NCBI GenBank assembly: GCA_013377115.1
Contig: JACAAW010000014.1
Location: 1 to 36,996 of the forward strand
Reading direction: 5' to 3'
Source of the DNA: Bacteroidota bacterium
Lineage (GTDB): Bacteria; Bacteroidota; Bacteroidia; Bacteroidales; CG2-30-32-10
Length of the DNA: 36,996 bases
In this document: in pieces, positions 1 to 8,854 of the stretch
Numbering within the stretch: position 1 is the first letter of the stretch
How the letters are laid out: every line of letters starts with the position of its first letter
The notes under the pieces: model-generated
Database searches by the model: none
What the model was told of the DNA's origin: nothing
What the model saw: only the letters and a program-made list of their open reading frames with translations
Position numbers and translations under genes: made by a program

Positions 1-1134
1 GGTGAAACCTATTTGGTTAGTGACGATTCATTGATGCGAAGCAATTCCAGATTCGAAGGTAATGCAGTTCTAAAATTAAAAGTCACCTCAAAATCTGTAA
101 TAGAAGCCTTTAAAGGAAATACGGGTGTTCAAATAATTGATGATTATAGAAATATTTCCTGCTTGAGTTCTTATAGCAAAGTAAATGTAAAAGGTCTGAA
201 CTGGGTAATTCTCGCCGAAATTGATGAAATGGAAGCAATGACGCCAATTTATTCAATTAGAAACAGCATTTTATTAATCAGCGTTATCATTGCCAGTTGC
301 GTATTTTTATTTGCTTTTATTATTTCAAAAAGAATTACGGTCCCCATAAAAAGATTACAAAAAGCAAGCGAACAAATTGGTGAAGGAAATTATGAAGTCA
401 ATGTTAAGGTTACTTCTCAAGACGAAATTGGTTTACTTACAGAAACATTCAACAACATGATTTCGCAGTTAAAAAAACAAACTGAGGAAATCGAGATTGA
501 AAAAATGAAAAGGGTCCGCTCATTAATAGATGGACAAGAAATTGAACGAAAAAGATTGGCTCGCGATTTACACGATAGTTTGGGACAATCAATTTTAACG
601 GTAAAAATAAAACTCGAAGAAGCAAAGAATGCCGAAATCACAAAAAAGCAAACCATCATTTTTGAAACTCAAGAACTTCTAAAAAATATCATCAATGATA
701 TCAGAAATATTTCCAATGATTTAATGCCACCAGTTTTAGAAGCATTTGGTATTGAACAAGGTTTAAATAAGATTTGTAAGGATACCGAAATTAATACTGG
801 AATAAAAGTTCAGTTCCACAGCAATAATATTCCTGACAATTTGGACAAAAAAATTCAAATTTATTTATACCGAATTGCGCAAGAAGCCATTAACAATATT
901 ACCAAGCATTCAGATGCCACTGATGTTCAAATTACAATTTCCTGCCAGAAGAACACAATTTCCTTGAATATTTCAGATAATGGAAAAGGTTTTGATATCA
1001 ATAAAAATGATACCAATGGAAATGGAATCATGAATATTAAAGAAAGAGTCGAATTATTAAAAGGTGAATATAAAATTACCTCAACTTCAGAAAAAGGAAC
1101 TCAAATAGATATTAATATCCCAACTTTTTTATGA
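1..1134 (+). CDS. Sensor histidine kinase, HAMP + HisKA_3 (5' end outside window)
   Basis: The reading frame is open from base 1, so this is the C-terminal part of a longer membrane kinase. The first residues (GETYLVSDDSLMRSNSRF) resemble the end of a double-Cache extracytoplasmic sensor, so no start is assigned. A transmembrane helix lies at about nt 265-325, then a HAMP linker (about 325-480), then a NarX/DesK-type HisKA_3 domain with the phospho-accepting His at nt 571-573 in ARDLHDSLGQ, then a HATPase domain with an N-box (AQEAINNITKHS) and a glycine box (DNGKGFD). The stop overlaps the start of the downstream regulator by 4 bp (ATGA), so the two form a translationally coupled two-component pair. 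The signal is unknown. The ammonium transporter two genes on hints at nitrogen, but this is only inference. Confidence 0.93.
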   Translation, partial: GETYLVSDDSLMRSNSRFEGNAVLKLKVTSKSVIEAFKGNTGVQIIDDYRNISCLSSYSKVNVKGLNWVILAEIDEMEAMTPIYSIRNSILLISVIIASCVFLFAFIISKRITVPIKRLQKASEQIGEGNYEVNVKVTSQDEIGLLTETFNNMISQLKKQTEEIEIEKMKRVRSLIDGQEIERKRLARDLHDSLGQSILTVKIKLEEAKNAEITKKQTIIFETQELLKNIINDIRNISNDLMPPVLEAFGIEQGLNKICKDTEINTGIKVQFHSNNIPDNLDKKIQIYLYRIAQEAINNITKHSDATDVQITISCQKNTISLNISDNGKGFDINKNDTNGNGIMNIKERVELLKGEYKITSTSEKGTQIDINIPTFL

Positions 1135-1784
1135 GAACTGTAAAAATTATTCTGGCTGACGACCACCGTATGTTTCGAGATGGAATCAAATCATTATTGT
1201 CTGATATTGATAGAATTATTATTGTTGAAGAAGTTTCAAGTGGCGAAGAACTTCTGGAAAAACTAAAAAACTGTGAACCAGACATCATTATTCTAGATAT
1301 TACCATGCCCGGCTTATCTGGAATTGAAGTTTCGAAGAAAATTTCCACTATATATCCTGAAATTAAAATTCTCATATTATCCATGCACACCACTGAGGAA
1401 TTCGTGATAAATGCCATAAAAGCTGGAGTTAGAGGATATTTACCTAAAGACACGTCAAAAGAAGAATTGGTGGATGCGATTAACACTTTATTTGAAGGTG
1501 GCGAATATTTCAGCAAATTGGTGTCAGCAAATTTCTTGAAAAGCTATATCAGTAATTATAAGGTTGAAAAAAATCTCATGGAAAATAACGCTTTAACCAC
1601 GAGAGAAATTGAGGTTTTAAAACTTGCAGCTCTAGGTGGAACCAATAAAGAAATTGCTGACAAATTATTTATTAGCGTAAAAACTGTTGATAGCCACAAA
1701 CACAATATCATGCTCAAGCTAAAGCTAAAAAACACAGCAGAAATGGTGCTTTACGCGGTAAAAAACAAAATTATTGATTTATAA
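1131..1784 (+). CDS. NarL/FixJ-family response regulator
   Basis: A 217-residue DNA-binding response regulator, of the usual length for the family. The receiver domain is at about residues 3-120, with the acidic pair D10/D11, phospho-acceptor D56 (IIILDITMPG) and K106. A LuxR-type helix-turn-helix follows at about 152-212 (ALTTREIEVLKL...NKEIADKLFIS). It overlaps the upstream HisKA_3 kinase by 4 bp and is its expected partner. The gene is followed by a good Bacteroidota promoter and the barrel/ammonium transporter pair, which are candidate targets, though no binding site can be read directly. Confidence 0.95.
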   Translation: MRTVKIILADDHRMFRDGIKSLLSDIDRIIIVEEVSSGEELLEKLKNCEPDIIILDITMPGLSGIEVSKKISTIYPEIKILILSMHTTEEFVINAIKAGVRGYLPKDTSKEELVDAINTLFEGGEYFSKLVSANFLKSYISNYKVEKNLMENNALTTREIEVLKLAALGGTNKEIADKLFISVKTVDSHKHNIMLKLKLKNTAEMVLYAVKNKIIDL

Positions 1785-1855
1785 TTCCTTTCCAATCTAG
1801 GTAATTCTCTTAGTTAATCAGATAATTTCTTATTGATAATTCAAGTATTATCTTA

Positions 1856-1886
1856 TTGTTCGCAATATGTGACCAATCTATATTTG
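1856..1886 (+). promoter_or_regulatory. Bacteroidota-type promoter for the porin-amt unit
   Basis: TTG at 1856-1858, a 20-bp spacer and TATATTTG at 1879-1886 match the -33/-7 promoter of Bacteroidota (TTG, TAnnTTTG). The start codon of the barrel gene follows 24 bp downstream. This suggests that barrel and amt are transcribed separately from the upstream kinase-regulator pair. Confidence 0.6.
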
Positions 1887-1910
1887 TCCGAATATTAATT
1901 TAATAATCTT

Positions 1911-2687
1911 ATGAATCTATCTTTCTTAAAACAAAGCCTGGTAATTTTACTGGTAATCATTTCAACTGCTAGTCTTAAATCCCAAAACAACTCTGAAAAA
2001 GACTCTTCTAAGTGTAAGTTAAAACTGAATCTCGGCACCGATATTATGAGCCGTTACATTTGGAGAGGTGCTGATTATGGAAACGCACCAAGTATTCAAC
2101 CAACTTTGGCAGTTTCAATGGGAAATTTTGAAGTAGGCTGCTGGAGTGCAATTTCTTTAACCAATTATTATAAAGAGGTTGACTTATATGCAAAATACAC
2201 ATTTAAAAGTCTTTCATTAATTATCACTGATTATTATGTTCCATCTGTAAATGGTACCAGTAATGCAGCTCCTGATATTCGGTATTTTGTTTATGATGAT
2301 AAAAAAACAGCCCATTCGATAGAAGCATCTTTAATGTATAAAGGAAGTGAAAAATTTCCATTATGGTTATTAGGTGGTGTTTATGTTTATGGAAATGATA
2401 AACGTTGGGGATATGATATTAAAAAAGACACCACTGAAGCAACTTATTATTCATCCTATTTAGAAGCAGGTTATACATTCAAATTTAAAGAAAATACTGC
2501 TGATTTATTTGTTGGTTTTACACCAACTTATGGAGCCTATGGCAATGAAATGGGAATTGTAAATGTTGGAATAACAGGTTACAGAAAAATAAAAATTACC
2601 AACGATTTCGAATTGCCACTAAAAGGCTCTTTGATATTCAACCCGCAAACATCAAACGTATTTTTCGCTTTGGGAATAACATTATAA
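1911..2687 (+). CDS. Outer-membrane beta-barrel protein, TorF/TIGR02001-like
   Basis: A 258-residue exported protein. An N-terminal signal peptide of about 24 residues ends near SLKSQ. The rest alternates short amphipathic strands with turns, as in a small barrel, and includes the early motif GTDIMSRYIWRG, typical of the putative porins described as TorF or TIGR02001. It ends in FFALGITL, a barrel-like last strand. It is 30 bp upstream of the ammonium transporter and shares its promoter, so it may be an outer-membrane pore or accessory protein for nitrogen uptake. The family is recognised with moderate certainty; a substrate cannot be read from sequence. Confidence 0.75.
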   Translation: MNLSFLKQSLVILLVIISTASLKSQNNSEKDSSKCKLKLNLGTDIMSRYIWRGADYGNAPSIQPTLAVSMGNFEVGCWSAISLTNYYKEVDLYAKYTFKSLSLIITDYYVPSVNGTSNAAPDIRYFVYDDKKTAHSIEASLMYKGSEKFPLWLLGGVYVYGNDKRWGYDIKKDTTEATYYSSYLEAGYTFKFKENTADLFVGFTPTYGAYGNEMGIVNVGITGYRKIKITNDFELPLKGSLIFNPQTSNVFFALGITL

Positions 2688-2717
2688 TACTTTATAAATC
2701 TTTTTAAAATTAACATT

Positions 2718-3938
2718 ATGATAGACACAGGTTCAACCGGGTTTATGCTGCTAGCTACAAGCTTAGTAATGCTTATGACTCCCGGATTAGCATTTTTTTA
2801 TGGAGGATTGGCCTCAAAAAGGAACATTTTAGGAATTATGATCCAAAGTTTTGTTTCTCTGGGTTGGACCACAGTTTTGTGGGTATTATTTGGCTACTCA
2901 CTCTGTTTCAGCGGTGGTGAAGGTGGCATTATCGGTGACTTTCAAAAAGCTTTTTTAAATGGAATTAATTCAGATTCAATGTATTCTAATGGAAAAATTC
3001 CAGAATTCGTATTTTTTGCATACCAGATGATGTTTGCAATCATCACTCCTGCTCTTATCACAGGCGCTTTTGTAAACAGAATTAATTTTAAAGCTTATTT
3101 AATATTCCTTACTTTTTGGCAAATATTGGTTTATTATCCTTTCGTTCATATGATTTGGGGAGGTGGCTTATTAGCACAATGGGGTGTAATTGACTTTGCA
3201 GGTGGTATTGTTGTGCATGCAACTGCTGGATTTGCAGCATTGGCTTCAGTATTTTATGTAAAAGCCAGAGTGGATAAAGCTTCAACACCTAATAGTATCC
3301 CATTAGTTGCATTAGGCAGTGGTTTATTATGGTTTGGCTGGTATGGTTTTAATGCCGGAAGTGAAGTTGCAGTTGATTTTGTAACCTCTACAGCTTTTAT
3401 CAATACTGATATTGCGGCTTCGTTTGCAACAGTTGCATGGCTTATTATAGAATGGAGTAAAGAGAAAAAGCCAAAATTTATTGGATTACTTACAGGAGGT
3501 ATTGCCGGTTTGGCAACCATAACTCCTTGCGCTGGATATGTTCCAGTTTGGGCTTCTCCTATTATTGGAACAACAGCTGGTATTGTTTGCTATTATGCAG
3601 TGGCATTTAAAAACAAAATGAAATGGGATGATGCTTTAGATGTTTGGGGTGTTCACGGTATTGGCGGAGTATTAGGTTCTATCTTGGTTGGAGTTTTTGC
3701 ATCAAAAACCATTAATAGCGCTGGAGCTGATGGACTAATTGCGGGTGGGGGAAGTGCTCTTTTAATTAAACAAGTTGTTGCAGTGGTTGCAGCATCAATT
3801 TATGCATTCATTTTTACTTATCTTTTGTTAATCATCATCAACATGATTACACCAGTAAAAGTAGATGAAAAAACAGAAATTTTAGGACTTGACGAAGGTT
3901 TACACGGAGAAAAAGCTTACGACGAAGGAGTTTTATAG
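2718..3938 (+). CDS. amt: Ammonium transporter, Amt/MEP/Rh family
   Basis: A 406-residue inner-membrane protein with about 11 hydrophobic helices that conducts ammonium. Family residues are all present: the gate phenylalanines F106 and F211 (in WYGFNAGS), W147, the structural D159 in GVIDFAGG, and the twin pore histidines H167 (VVHATAG) and H313 (DVWGVHGIGG). The start ATG gives the short N-terminus seen in Amt proteins without a signal peptide. It follows the barrel gene by 30 bp and is closed by a strong terminator. No glnK/PII gene, the usual partner, lies next to it. The upstream two-component pair could control it. Confidence 0.97.
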   Translation: MIDTGSTGFMLLATSLVMLMTPGLAFFYGGLASKRNILGIMIQSFVSLGWTTVLWVLFGYSLCFSGGEGGIIGDFQKAFLNGINSDSMYSNGKIPEFVFFAYQMMFAIITPALITGAFVNRINFKAYLIFLTFWQILVYYPFVHMIWGGGLLAQWGVIDFAGGIVVHATAGFAALASVFYVKARVDKASTPNSIPLVALGSGLLWFGWYGFNAGSEVAVDFVTSTAFINTDIAASFATVAWLIIEWSKEKKPKFIGLLTGGIAGLATITPCAGYVPVWASPIIGTTAGIVCYYAVAFKNKMKWDDALDVWGVHGIGGVLGSILVGVFASKTINSAGADGLIAGGGSALLIKQVVAVVAASIYAFIFTYLLLIIINMITPVKVDEKTEILGLDEGLHGEKAYDEGVL

Positions 3939-3963
3939 CACATCTAAATTGTTCATTTTTTAG

Positions 3964-4006
3964 AAAAGAGGTAATCTTGGCTTTGGCTAAGATTACCTCT
4001 TTTTTT
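3964..4006 (+). terminator. Intrinsic terminator after amt
   Basis: A perfect 15-bp stem (3964-3978 with 3989-4003), extended by GC and wobble pairs toward a small loop, runs into a T tract ending at 4006. It is the strongest terminator in the window and separates the amt unit from the T9SS cassette. Confidence 0.93.
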
Positions 4007-4250
4007 CATAAAAAAATTTGATCCTTAAATTTCCTAGGGAAATTTACTCAATTTCTATTTGCATTTTAAAAATAAATTTCAATTGATTGTCTGAACATCT
4101 CTATTTTAAACTAAAAACAGGTAAAATACCTATAGTATTTGCTATTTAATAACAATATTTTTGTGTTGCAATATTTATTTGCTTTCTTAAATTAATTTTA
4201 ATTCTAGAAGTTTATTCTTTAAAAATATTTACAACATAATAATACATCTT

Positions 4251-5834
4251 ATGCGGAATCAATTACATTTAAATCTGCTCCTTTTTATTTTTCTCATCGG
4301 AATATCCAACAGTTCAAAAGCCCAGATTATTGAAGTAAATAGTATTAAATGCTATGGAGATAGCACAGGACAACTCACTGTTTCACCAAATTTTGGTACT
4401 CCACCTTATTCTTATTTATGGAATACTGGTCAAACGAGTCAAAGCATCAATGGTTTAATCGCCAACACCTATTCAGTTACCATTACTGAAAACGGAGGTG
4501 GGGTTCAAAATTATTCCTACCTGCTTAATAATCCACCTGCTCTTGGAGCCACTTTTGCCTTAACAAACAATAATTCATGGCCGATCAATACTGGAAGCAT
4601 TTTAATGAATCCTTCCGGAGGAACCGGTTGGTATAATTATTCAGTATACGATAGCACAAGTCATTTCATTGTTAATCAAGGAAATTCTCTATTTGGTGCT
4701 CTTGCTTCTGGAGCTTATTATGTGAAAATAACTGATTTATACAATTGCCAATTTATTGACACTGTCCATATTAATGAAAATGCAGGGCTTCAGGTCGGTT
4801 TTACAATTGATTACACTGCTTGCTATAATTCAACAGCTCCTTCCAGTTTTGAACCTACACTTTCAGGAGTTTACCCAATAATAGTGAATTTCGATAACAC
4901 TTCTATTTTTACAATTATTGACACAGTTCTTGGACCAAAACCATATGTAATGAGCAATATTATTGATACTTTATCAACTATTTCTGGTGAATTTGAGCCT
5001 GGATTTCATATGGCAATCATTTCATCAGCTAATGGCAAAGGATTTCGATATTCCTGGAATGTTGATAGTGTCTTCGCTCCCGTTTCCATTGGTTGGCAAC
5101 AAACCAATAATTTATGCTTTGGCAATAATAATGGAACGATTACTTCAATTGCGCAAGGTTGTTACAATGACTTCACCTATAAAATTACAGGACCCAACAA
5201 CTTTTCAGTTACAACAAGTTCTGCCAATAACCTTTTTGCTGGAGAATATACAGTTCTTGCCACAGATTCCACAGGATGTGCATTGAGTCAATCAATTTCA
5301 ATTACTCAACCAGATGAACCAATCCGTATTATTTTCGATCAATTCATTAATCCTCGATGCCTTTATAGCGGCGACGGTAGAATTATAATTCACCGTGTAG
5401 AAGGTGCAACAGAACCAATTACTTATTTTTGGTCGAATGGAAATAATTCGCCTAAAATTGAATATCTCTTCCCAGGTTCATTCAGCGTTACCGTTACTGA
5501 TGTCAATAACTGTATTGGAAAAGACACTGTTTCAATCATTGCAGAAAAAAATGCCTGTATTTATAACATTGTAACACCCAACAGGGATGGCTTTAATGAT
5601 TATCTGGATTTAACTGATTTTTGTTCTGGCATGCAAATGAATGCTGAGATATTTAATGAGGCTGGTGAAAAAATTGCAACATTAGATGAAACGAATCCTC
5701 GCTGGGATGCCTCGGATCCATCTAATCCTCCGACTGGAGTTTCTTCTACTTATACAGTATTTATCGAATTAACAAAAAACAACCAACTCTTCAAAAAATG
5801 GGCTGAGAGTTTTAGTGTAATCTATTCAAAATAA
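4251..5834 (+). CDS. SprB-repeat secreted protein with T9SS type-B C-terminal domain
   Basis: A 527-residue exported protein. A signal peptide of about 25 residues ends in SSKAQ. SprB-type repeats follow: one near residues 29-82 (IKCYGDSTGQLTV...PYSYLWNTGQ), a weaker one around 95-175, and others near 285-355 and 363-430 (YFWSNGNNSPKIEYLFPGSF). The last 80 residues (VTPNRDGFNDYLDL...IFNEAGEKI...) match the gliding-motility-associated (CHU_C, type-B) sorting domain, so the protein should cross the outer membrane through the type IX system. It is short compared with SprB adhesins of several thousand residues. A PorP/SprF gene starts 11 bp later, the usual partner for type-B cargo. The ligand or role is unknown. 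Confidence 0.88.
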   Translation: MRNQLHLNLLLFIFLIGISNSSKAQIIEVNSIKCYGDSTGQLTVSPNFGTPPYSYLWNTGQTSQSINGLIANTYSVTITENGGGVQNYSYLLNNPPALGATFALTNNNSWPINTGSILMNPSGGTGWYNYSVYDSTSHFIVNQGNSLFGALASGAYYVKITDLYNCQFIDTVHINENAGLQVGFTIDYTACYNSTAPSSFEPTLSGVYPIIVNFDNTSIFTIIDTVLGPKPYVMSNIIDTLSTISGEFEPGFHMAIISSANGKGFRYSWNVDSVFAPVSIGWQQTNNLCFGNNNGTITSIAQGCYNDFTYKITGPNNFSVTTSSANNLFAGEYTVLATDSTGCALSQSISITQPDEPIRIIFDQFINPRCLYSGDGRIIIHRVEGATEPITYFWSNGNNSPKIEYLFPGSFSVTVTDVNNCIGKDTVSIIAEKNACIYNIVTPNRDGFNDYLDLTDFCSGMQMNAEIFNEAGEKIATLDETNPRWDASDPSNPPTGVSSTYTVFIELTKNNQLFKKWAESFSVIYSK

Positions 5835-5845
5835 GGAAAATAAAA

Positions 5846-6766
5846 ATGAAAAAAACACAAATTATTATTATTCTGGTCCTAACAATATTTGGTTCAAATT
5901 CATTCAGTCAAAAAATTTGGAACAGTTCTTTAGGGCAATATGCCTATAATCCCGCTGGTGGCGGGATGAACGATGTTGGAGAAATCACAAGCTCTTACTA
6001 TAATACTTATGGGTCGGCAAATAATAACCCTTTTGGATTTATGCTAATGGGAACTGCCCCTTTTCCAAGTGAAAATTTTGCTGCTGGTTTTCGAATTACT
6101 TCCGAATCAGGCGGCGTATTAAATTCAACAATGGCCGAAGCTACCTTTATTTACCGCCGACCAATTTTAAAAAACACAAAACTCGCTTTTGGACTTTCAG
6201 CGGTTTACAACCAATTAAGTATCCTTCGCGAAAAAGTTTATGCTCAGCATCCTGATGACCCAATTCTGAATGGCGCCAGCAGTGGATTTTGGGGCGATGC
6301 AAATTTTGGGGCAAGCATCTATGAAACAAATAAATACTATTTTGGAATTGGAGTTTACAATTTGCTTGCTGGAAGAACGAATCTGCTTGTTACTGATTTT
6401 ACAAATCGCTCATCTCGCTTATTCTCATTTAGCGGAATGTACACTGTTAATGTCCTAAAAGGTGATGGCAAACTTGAAGTAAAAGGACTTGCAACAAGCT
6501 ATTTCTCAAAAGGGTCTTCTGATATCAATTATGATTTAAGTTCCAGAATAATATTAAAAAAATCATTTTGGATAGGAAGCGGATTTGCTCCAAATACAAT
6601 GAAACTTCTTTTCGGAATCTATTTTCAGAATTTCGCAATCGGATATTCTGGTGGAATAGGAATTGGAAACACTTCCCCTCATACTTATTCGCTTCCAAAA
6701 CACGAAATAATGCTCAAAATTGATTTCAATAATTCAAAGGCATCTCGTCCTCAATTAAGCAATTAA
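5846..6766 (+). CDS. PorP/SprF-family T9SS outer-membrane protein
   Basis: A 306-residue protein with a signal peptide (about 21 residues, ending SNSFSQ) and a beta-barrel pattern throughout. Family signatures are NPAGGGMNDVGEIT near the N-terminus, FAAGFRITSESGG, and an FGASIYETNKYYFGIGVYNL segment. SprF-like proteins act with the type IX secretion machine to export or anchor type-B cargo at the cell surface. The gene sits 11 bp after the SprB-repeat cargo and 2 bp before the PD40 protein, making a dedicated cargo-partner set rather than the core PorP of the secretion apparatus, which is normally linked to porK/L/M/N. Confidence 0.88.
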   Translation: MKKTQIIIILVLTIFGSNSFSQKIWNSSLGQYAYNPAGGGMNDVGEITSSYYNTYGSANNNPFGFMLMGTAPFPSENFAAGFRITSESGGVLNSTMAEATFIYRRPILKNTKLAFGLSAVYNQLSILREKVYAQHPDDPILNGASSGFWGDANFGASIYETNKYYFGIGVYNLLAGRTNLLVTDFTNRSSRLFSFSGMYTVNVLKGDGKLEVKGLATSYFSKGSSDINYDLSSRIILKKSFWIGSGFAPNTMKLLFGIYFQNFAIGYSGGIGIGNTSPHTYSLPKHEIMLKIDFNNSKASRPQLSN

Positions 6767-6768
6767 AA

Positions 6769-8127
6769 ATGAATAAATTAAATTTCATTTTATTATTATT
6801 TATTGGATTTGTGGGCATTAATTCTGCACATTCCCAAAATGATACTTCATGCATAAACCTGAAAGAAATCAATAGTGTTAGTGATGAATATCTTCCATTT
6901 TTAGTTGATAGTACATTGTTTTTTACTTCAAATAGGAAAAATACTCAGGAAGGCCAATCCCTCGAATTCACTGAAAAGGTTTATTGGTCAGCAAAAAAAC
7001 AAGGAAAATGGAGTTTAGGGAAAAAGCAAGGATATAAATGGAATAGCGATAACAATACAGCTTTAATTGGTTTGAGCCCAAGTTCATTTTTCTTCAATCG
7101 GTCGTATTGGAAAGACAATGGCGAAATATTTTCGGCAAAAAGGAAACTTGATACTGCAAATAACTGGAATGCAAATCAATTGAAAAAACTCTCAAGTATT
7201 TGCTCCGAATTTGATGAAAATAGCATTACCGCAATAAATGATGATACGCTCTACTTTATTTCAAATAGAAATGGGAATTATGACATCTTTATTGAAACCA
7301 ACAACAATAACATTGATTCATTCCCAATTTTAAACTCTCCTTTTTCAGAACAGGATTTATTTATCACAAAAGATGGAAATTCACTTTTTTTCAGCTCGAA
7401 TCGTCCAGGCGGAAAAGGTGGTTTCGATATCTATAAAACATCCAAAATTAATAATCATTGGGAAAATCCCGTCCTCCTCCAAAACAAAGACATCAACACA
7501 GAATTTGATGATAGAGATTTTCGATTTTACAATGATTCTACAATGTTCATTTCTTCAAACAGAAAAAGTAGCTTGGGTGGCTTCGACATTTTTTTAATTT
7601 CAACTCATCAAAAAGACACGATAAAACCTTCACTACCAATCGATACAATTCAGAAAATCATTGCCATCGATACTATTCGGATGACATTTGTTATTGACAC
7701 AATAATAAAAGTTCAGGATGAACTTGTGAATCAACTCAAAAATTTGGGTTTATCTACTTTTAGTGGTGAAATTCAACTCGGAGCTTTCCAAACCATTCCA
7801 ACTGTAAAACAATTTAAAGAAAAATTTAAATGCATTGAAAATCTCGACATTAAACTTGAAATTCAAAAATCGAATGCGGCAATTTTAAATAAATTTATTT
7901 TAAACAAAATATTCACCAATATTGATGAGGCGATCGCAGTTCAGAAAGAAATTATCAAACTAAAATGCCTACCAGATAAAGATTTTTTCGATGTTCCATT
8001 TATTGGAATGCTGGATAAGGATGGAAAAAGATTCGCAATTTTTTGGGAAAAACATGAATTTGATGATAAAGAAATATTCTATATCTATTCTAACGGAAAA
8101 CAAATCTGGAAAGGCAAAAGATTTTAG
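6769..8127 (+). CDS. PD40 beta-propeller protein with SPOR-like C-terminus
   Basis: A 452-residue exported protein with a signal peptide of about 23 residues (ending SAHSQ). Residues 40-275 carry repeated PD40 (WD40-like, TolB-type) blades recognisable as LFFTSNRK, LYFISNRNGNYDIFI, LFFSSNRPGGKGGFDIYK and MFISSNRKSSLGGFDIFL. Around residues 330-420 the segment GEIQLGAFQTIPTVKQFKEK resembles a SPOR-type peptidoglycan-binding fold. No OmpA domain is present, unlike PorE, which combines PD40 with OmpA; the SPOR-like region may take that anchoring job. Start 2 bp after the SprF-like gene implies one operon. The propeller assignment is firm; the SPOR assignment is tentative. Confidence 0.83.
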   Translation: MNKLNFILLLFIGFVGINSAHSQNDTSCINLKEINSVSDEYLPFLVDSTLFFTSNRKNTQEGQSLEFTEKVYWSAKKQGKWSLGKKQGYKWNSDNNTALIGLSPSSFFFNRSYWKDNGEIFSAKRKLDTANNWNANQLKKLSSICSEFDENSITAINDDTLYFISNRNGNYDIFIETNNNNIDSFPILNSPFSEQDLFITKDGNSLFFSSNRPGGKGGFDIYKTSKINNHWENPVLLQNKDINTEFDDRDFRFYNDSTMFISSNRKSSLGGFDIFLISTHQKDTIKPSLPIDTIQKIIAIDTIRMTFVIDTIIKVQDELVNQLKNLGLSTFSGEIQLGAFQTIPTVKQFKEKFKCIENLDIKLEIQKSNAAILNKFILNKIFTNIDEAIAVQKEIIKLKCLPDKDFFDVPFIGMLDKDGKRFAIFWEKHEFDDKEIFYIYSNGKQIWKGKRF

Positions 8128-8196
8128 TTTGATTACTTAATTATTAGTTCATAATCGCTGGAGACCGCCTTAAACCTTAGCATTGTTTCAAATTCA

Positions 8197-8292
8197 AGCT
8201 ATTTTAGTAAGATAATAAAAATGTGTATAGCTATTCTAGTCAAATATTTATTAACTGTATAGTTATTTTAGTAAAGGTCAAAGGTCAGTCAA
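8197..8292. repeat. Three direct repeats with exact 32-bp period
   Basis: Copies begin at 8197, 8229 and 8261. Each starts with AG(C/T)TATT(T/C)TAGT; the remaining 20 bases diverge, although the first two copies both end in TGTAT. The spacing of exactly 32 bp is about three helical turns. The stretch 8128-8854 contains no convincing gene, only these and the other repeats listed. Confidence 0.6.
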
Positions 8293-8296
8293 ATCC

Positions 8297-8399
8297 AAGT
8301 ATGAAGTATGGTTACTGTATACTTAGTGTATATCTACTGTATATATGAAGCATGGATAAAGCATACTTGAAGCATGAAGTAAGCATGAAAACTTCATAC
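8297..8399. repeat. Degenerate short-repeat tract (AAGTATG/AAGCATG/GTATAC)
   Basis: About 100 bp made of irregular copies of AAGTATG, AAGCATG, AAGCATAC, GTATAC and GTATAT. CTTCATAC near the right end is the inverse of the left-end copies. No reading frame covers it. Confidence 0.55.
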
Positions 8400-8485
8400 C
8401 CAAAGTCATTTAGTAAAATAACTCAACTAGTATGGACAAAATATCCATAAGTTAAAAAAGCGAATGAAATTAGAATTCAAAACAG

Positions 8486-8553
8486 GATTGCTTCGTCGCC
8501 CCTCCTCGCAATGACGTCATTGCTTCATCAGCCAAATGGCTGATGAAGCAATC
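8486..8553. repeat. Palindromic intergenic repeat, copy 1
   Basis: GATTGCTTC at 8486-8494 is inverted at 8545-8553, and TCGCAATGACG lies at 8506-8516. Inside is a perfect 15-bp hairpin stem (8519-8533 with 8538-8552, loop AAAT). The same GATTGCTTCGTC and TCGCAATGACG modules occur at 36486-36584. This is a REP-like family, common between genes in many bacterial genomes. Confidence 0.8.
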
Positions 8554-8754
8554 TAAATTTTTTAGAAACTGAAGTAACTGAAATAATATTTCAGGGTTTT
8601 TACATTTTTTCAATCCTTGTAGAAGCGACAAACTCTCATTTAGTTAATATCCTTCTAATCAGTGAATCTGTGGCTATTTTTAATAATTTACAGCCTTAAT
8701 AGGAAGAAGTTGATAATAAAACGATAAAAAAGATTTTTCAAAGTATAACTACAA

Positions 8755-8784
8755 TTCTCATTGATTTTGAGAAATTATTTTTTT
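8755..8784 (+). terminator. Weak hairpin plus T tract
   Basis: TTCTCA (8755-8760) pairs with TGAGAA (8768-8773), followed by a T-rich tract on the plus strand. It is over 600 bp beyond the last plus-strand gene, so its use as a terminator is doubtful. Confidence 0.3.
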
Positions 8785-8854
8785 TAAGTTCAAAAGTAAA
8801 TTTCATTTTATCAATCTGCTGCATACAAATTGTATTGTTCTTTACCCTGTTACC

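Noticed and set aside
4138-4163. Promoter for the SprB-repeat gene (TTTG ... TATTTTTG)
   Set aside because: Spacing of only 14 bp between boxes is too short; AT-rich chance match likely.
8197-8292. CRISPR-like regular spacing
   Set aside because: Only three units, conserved core of about 12 bases, no cas genes nearby; not a CRISPR array.
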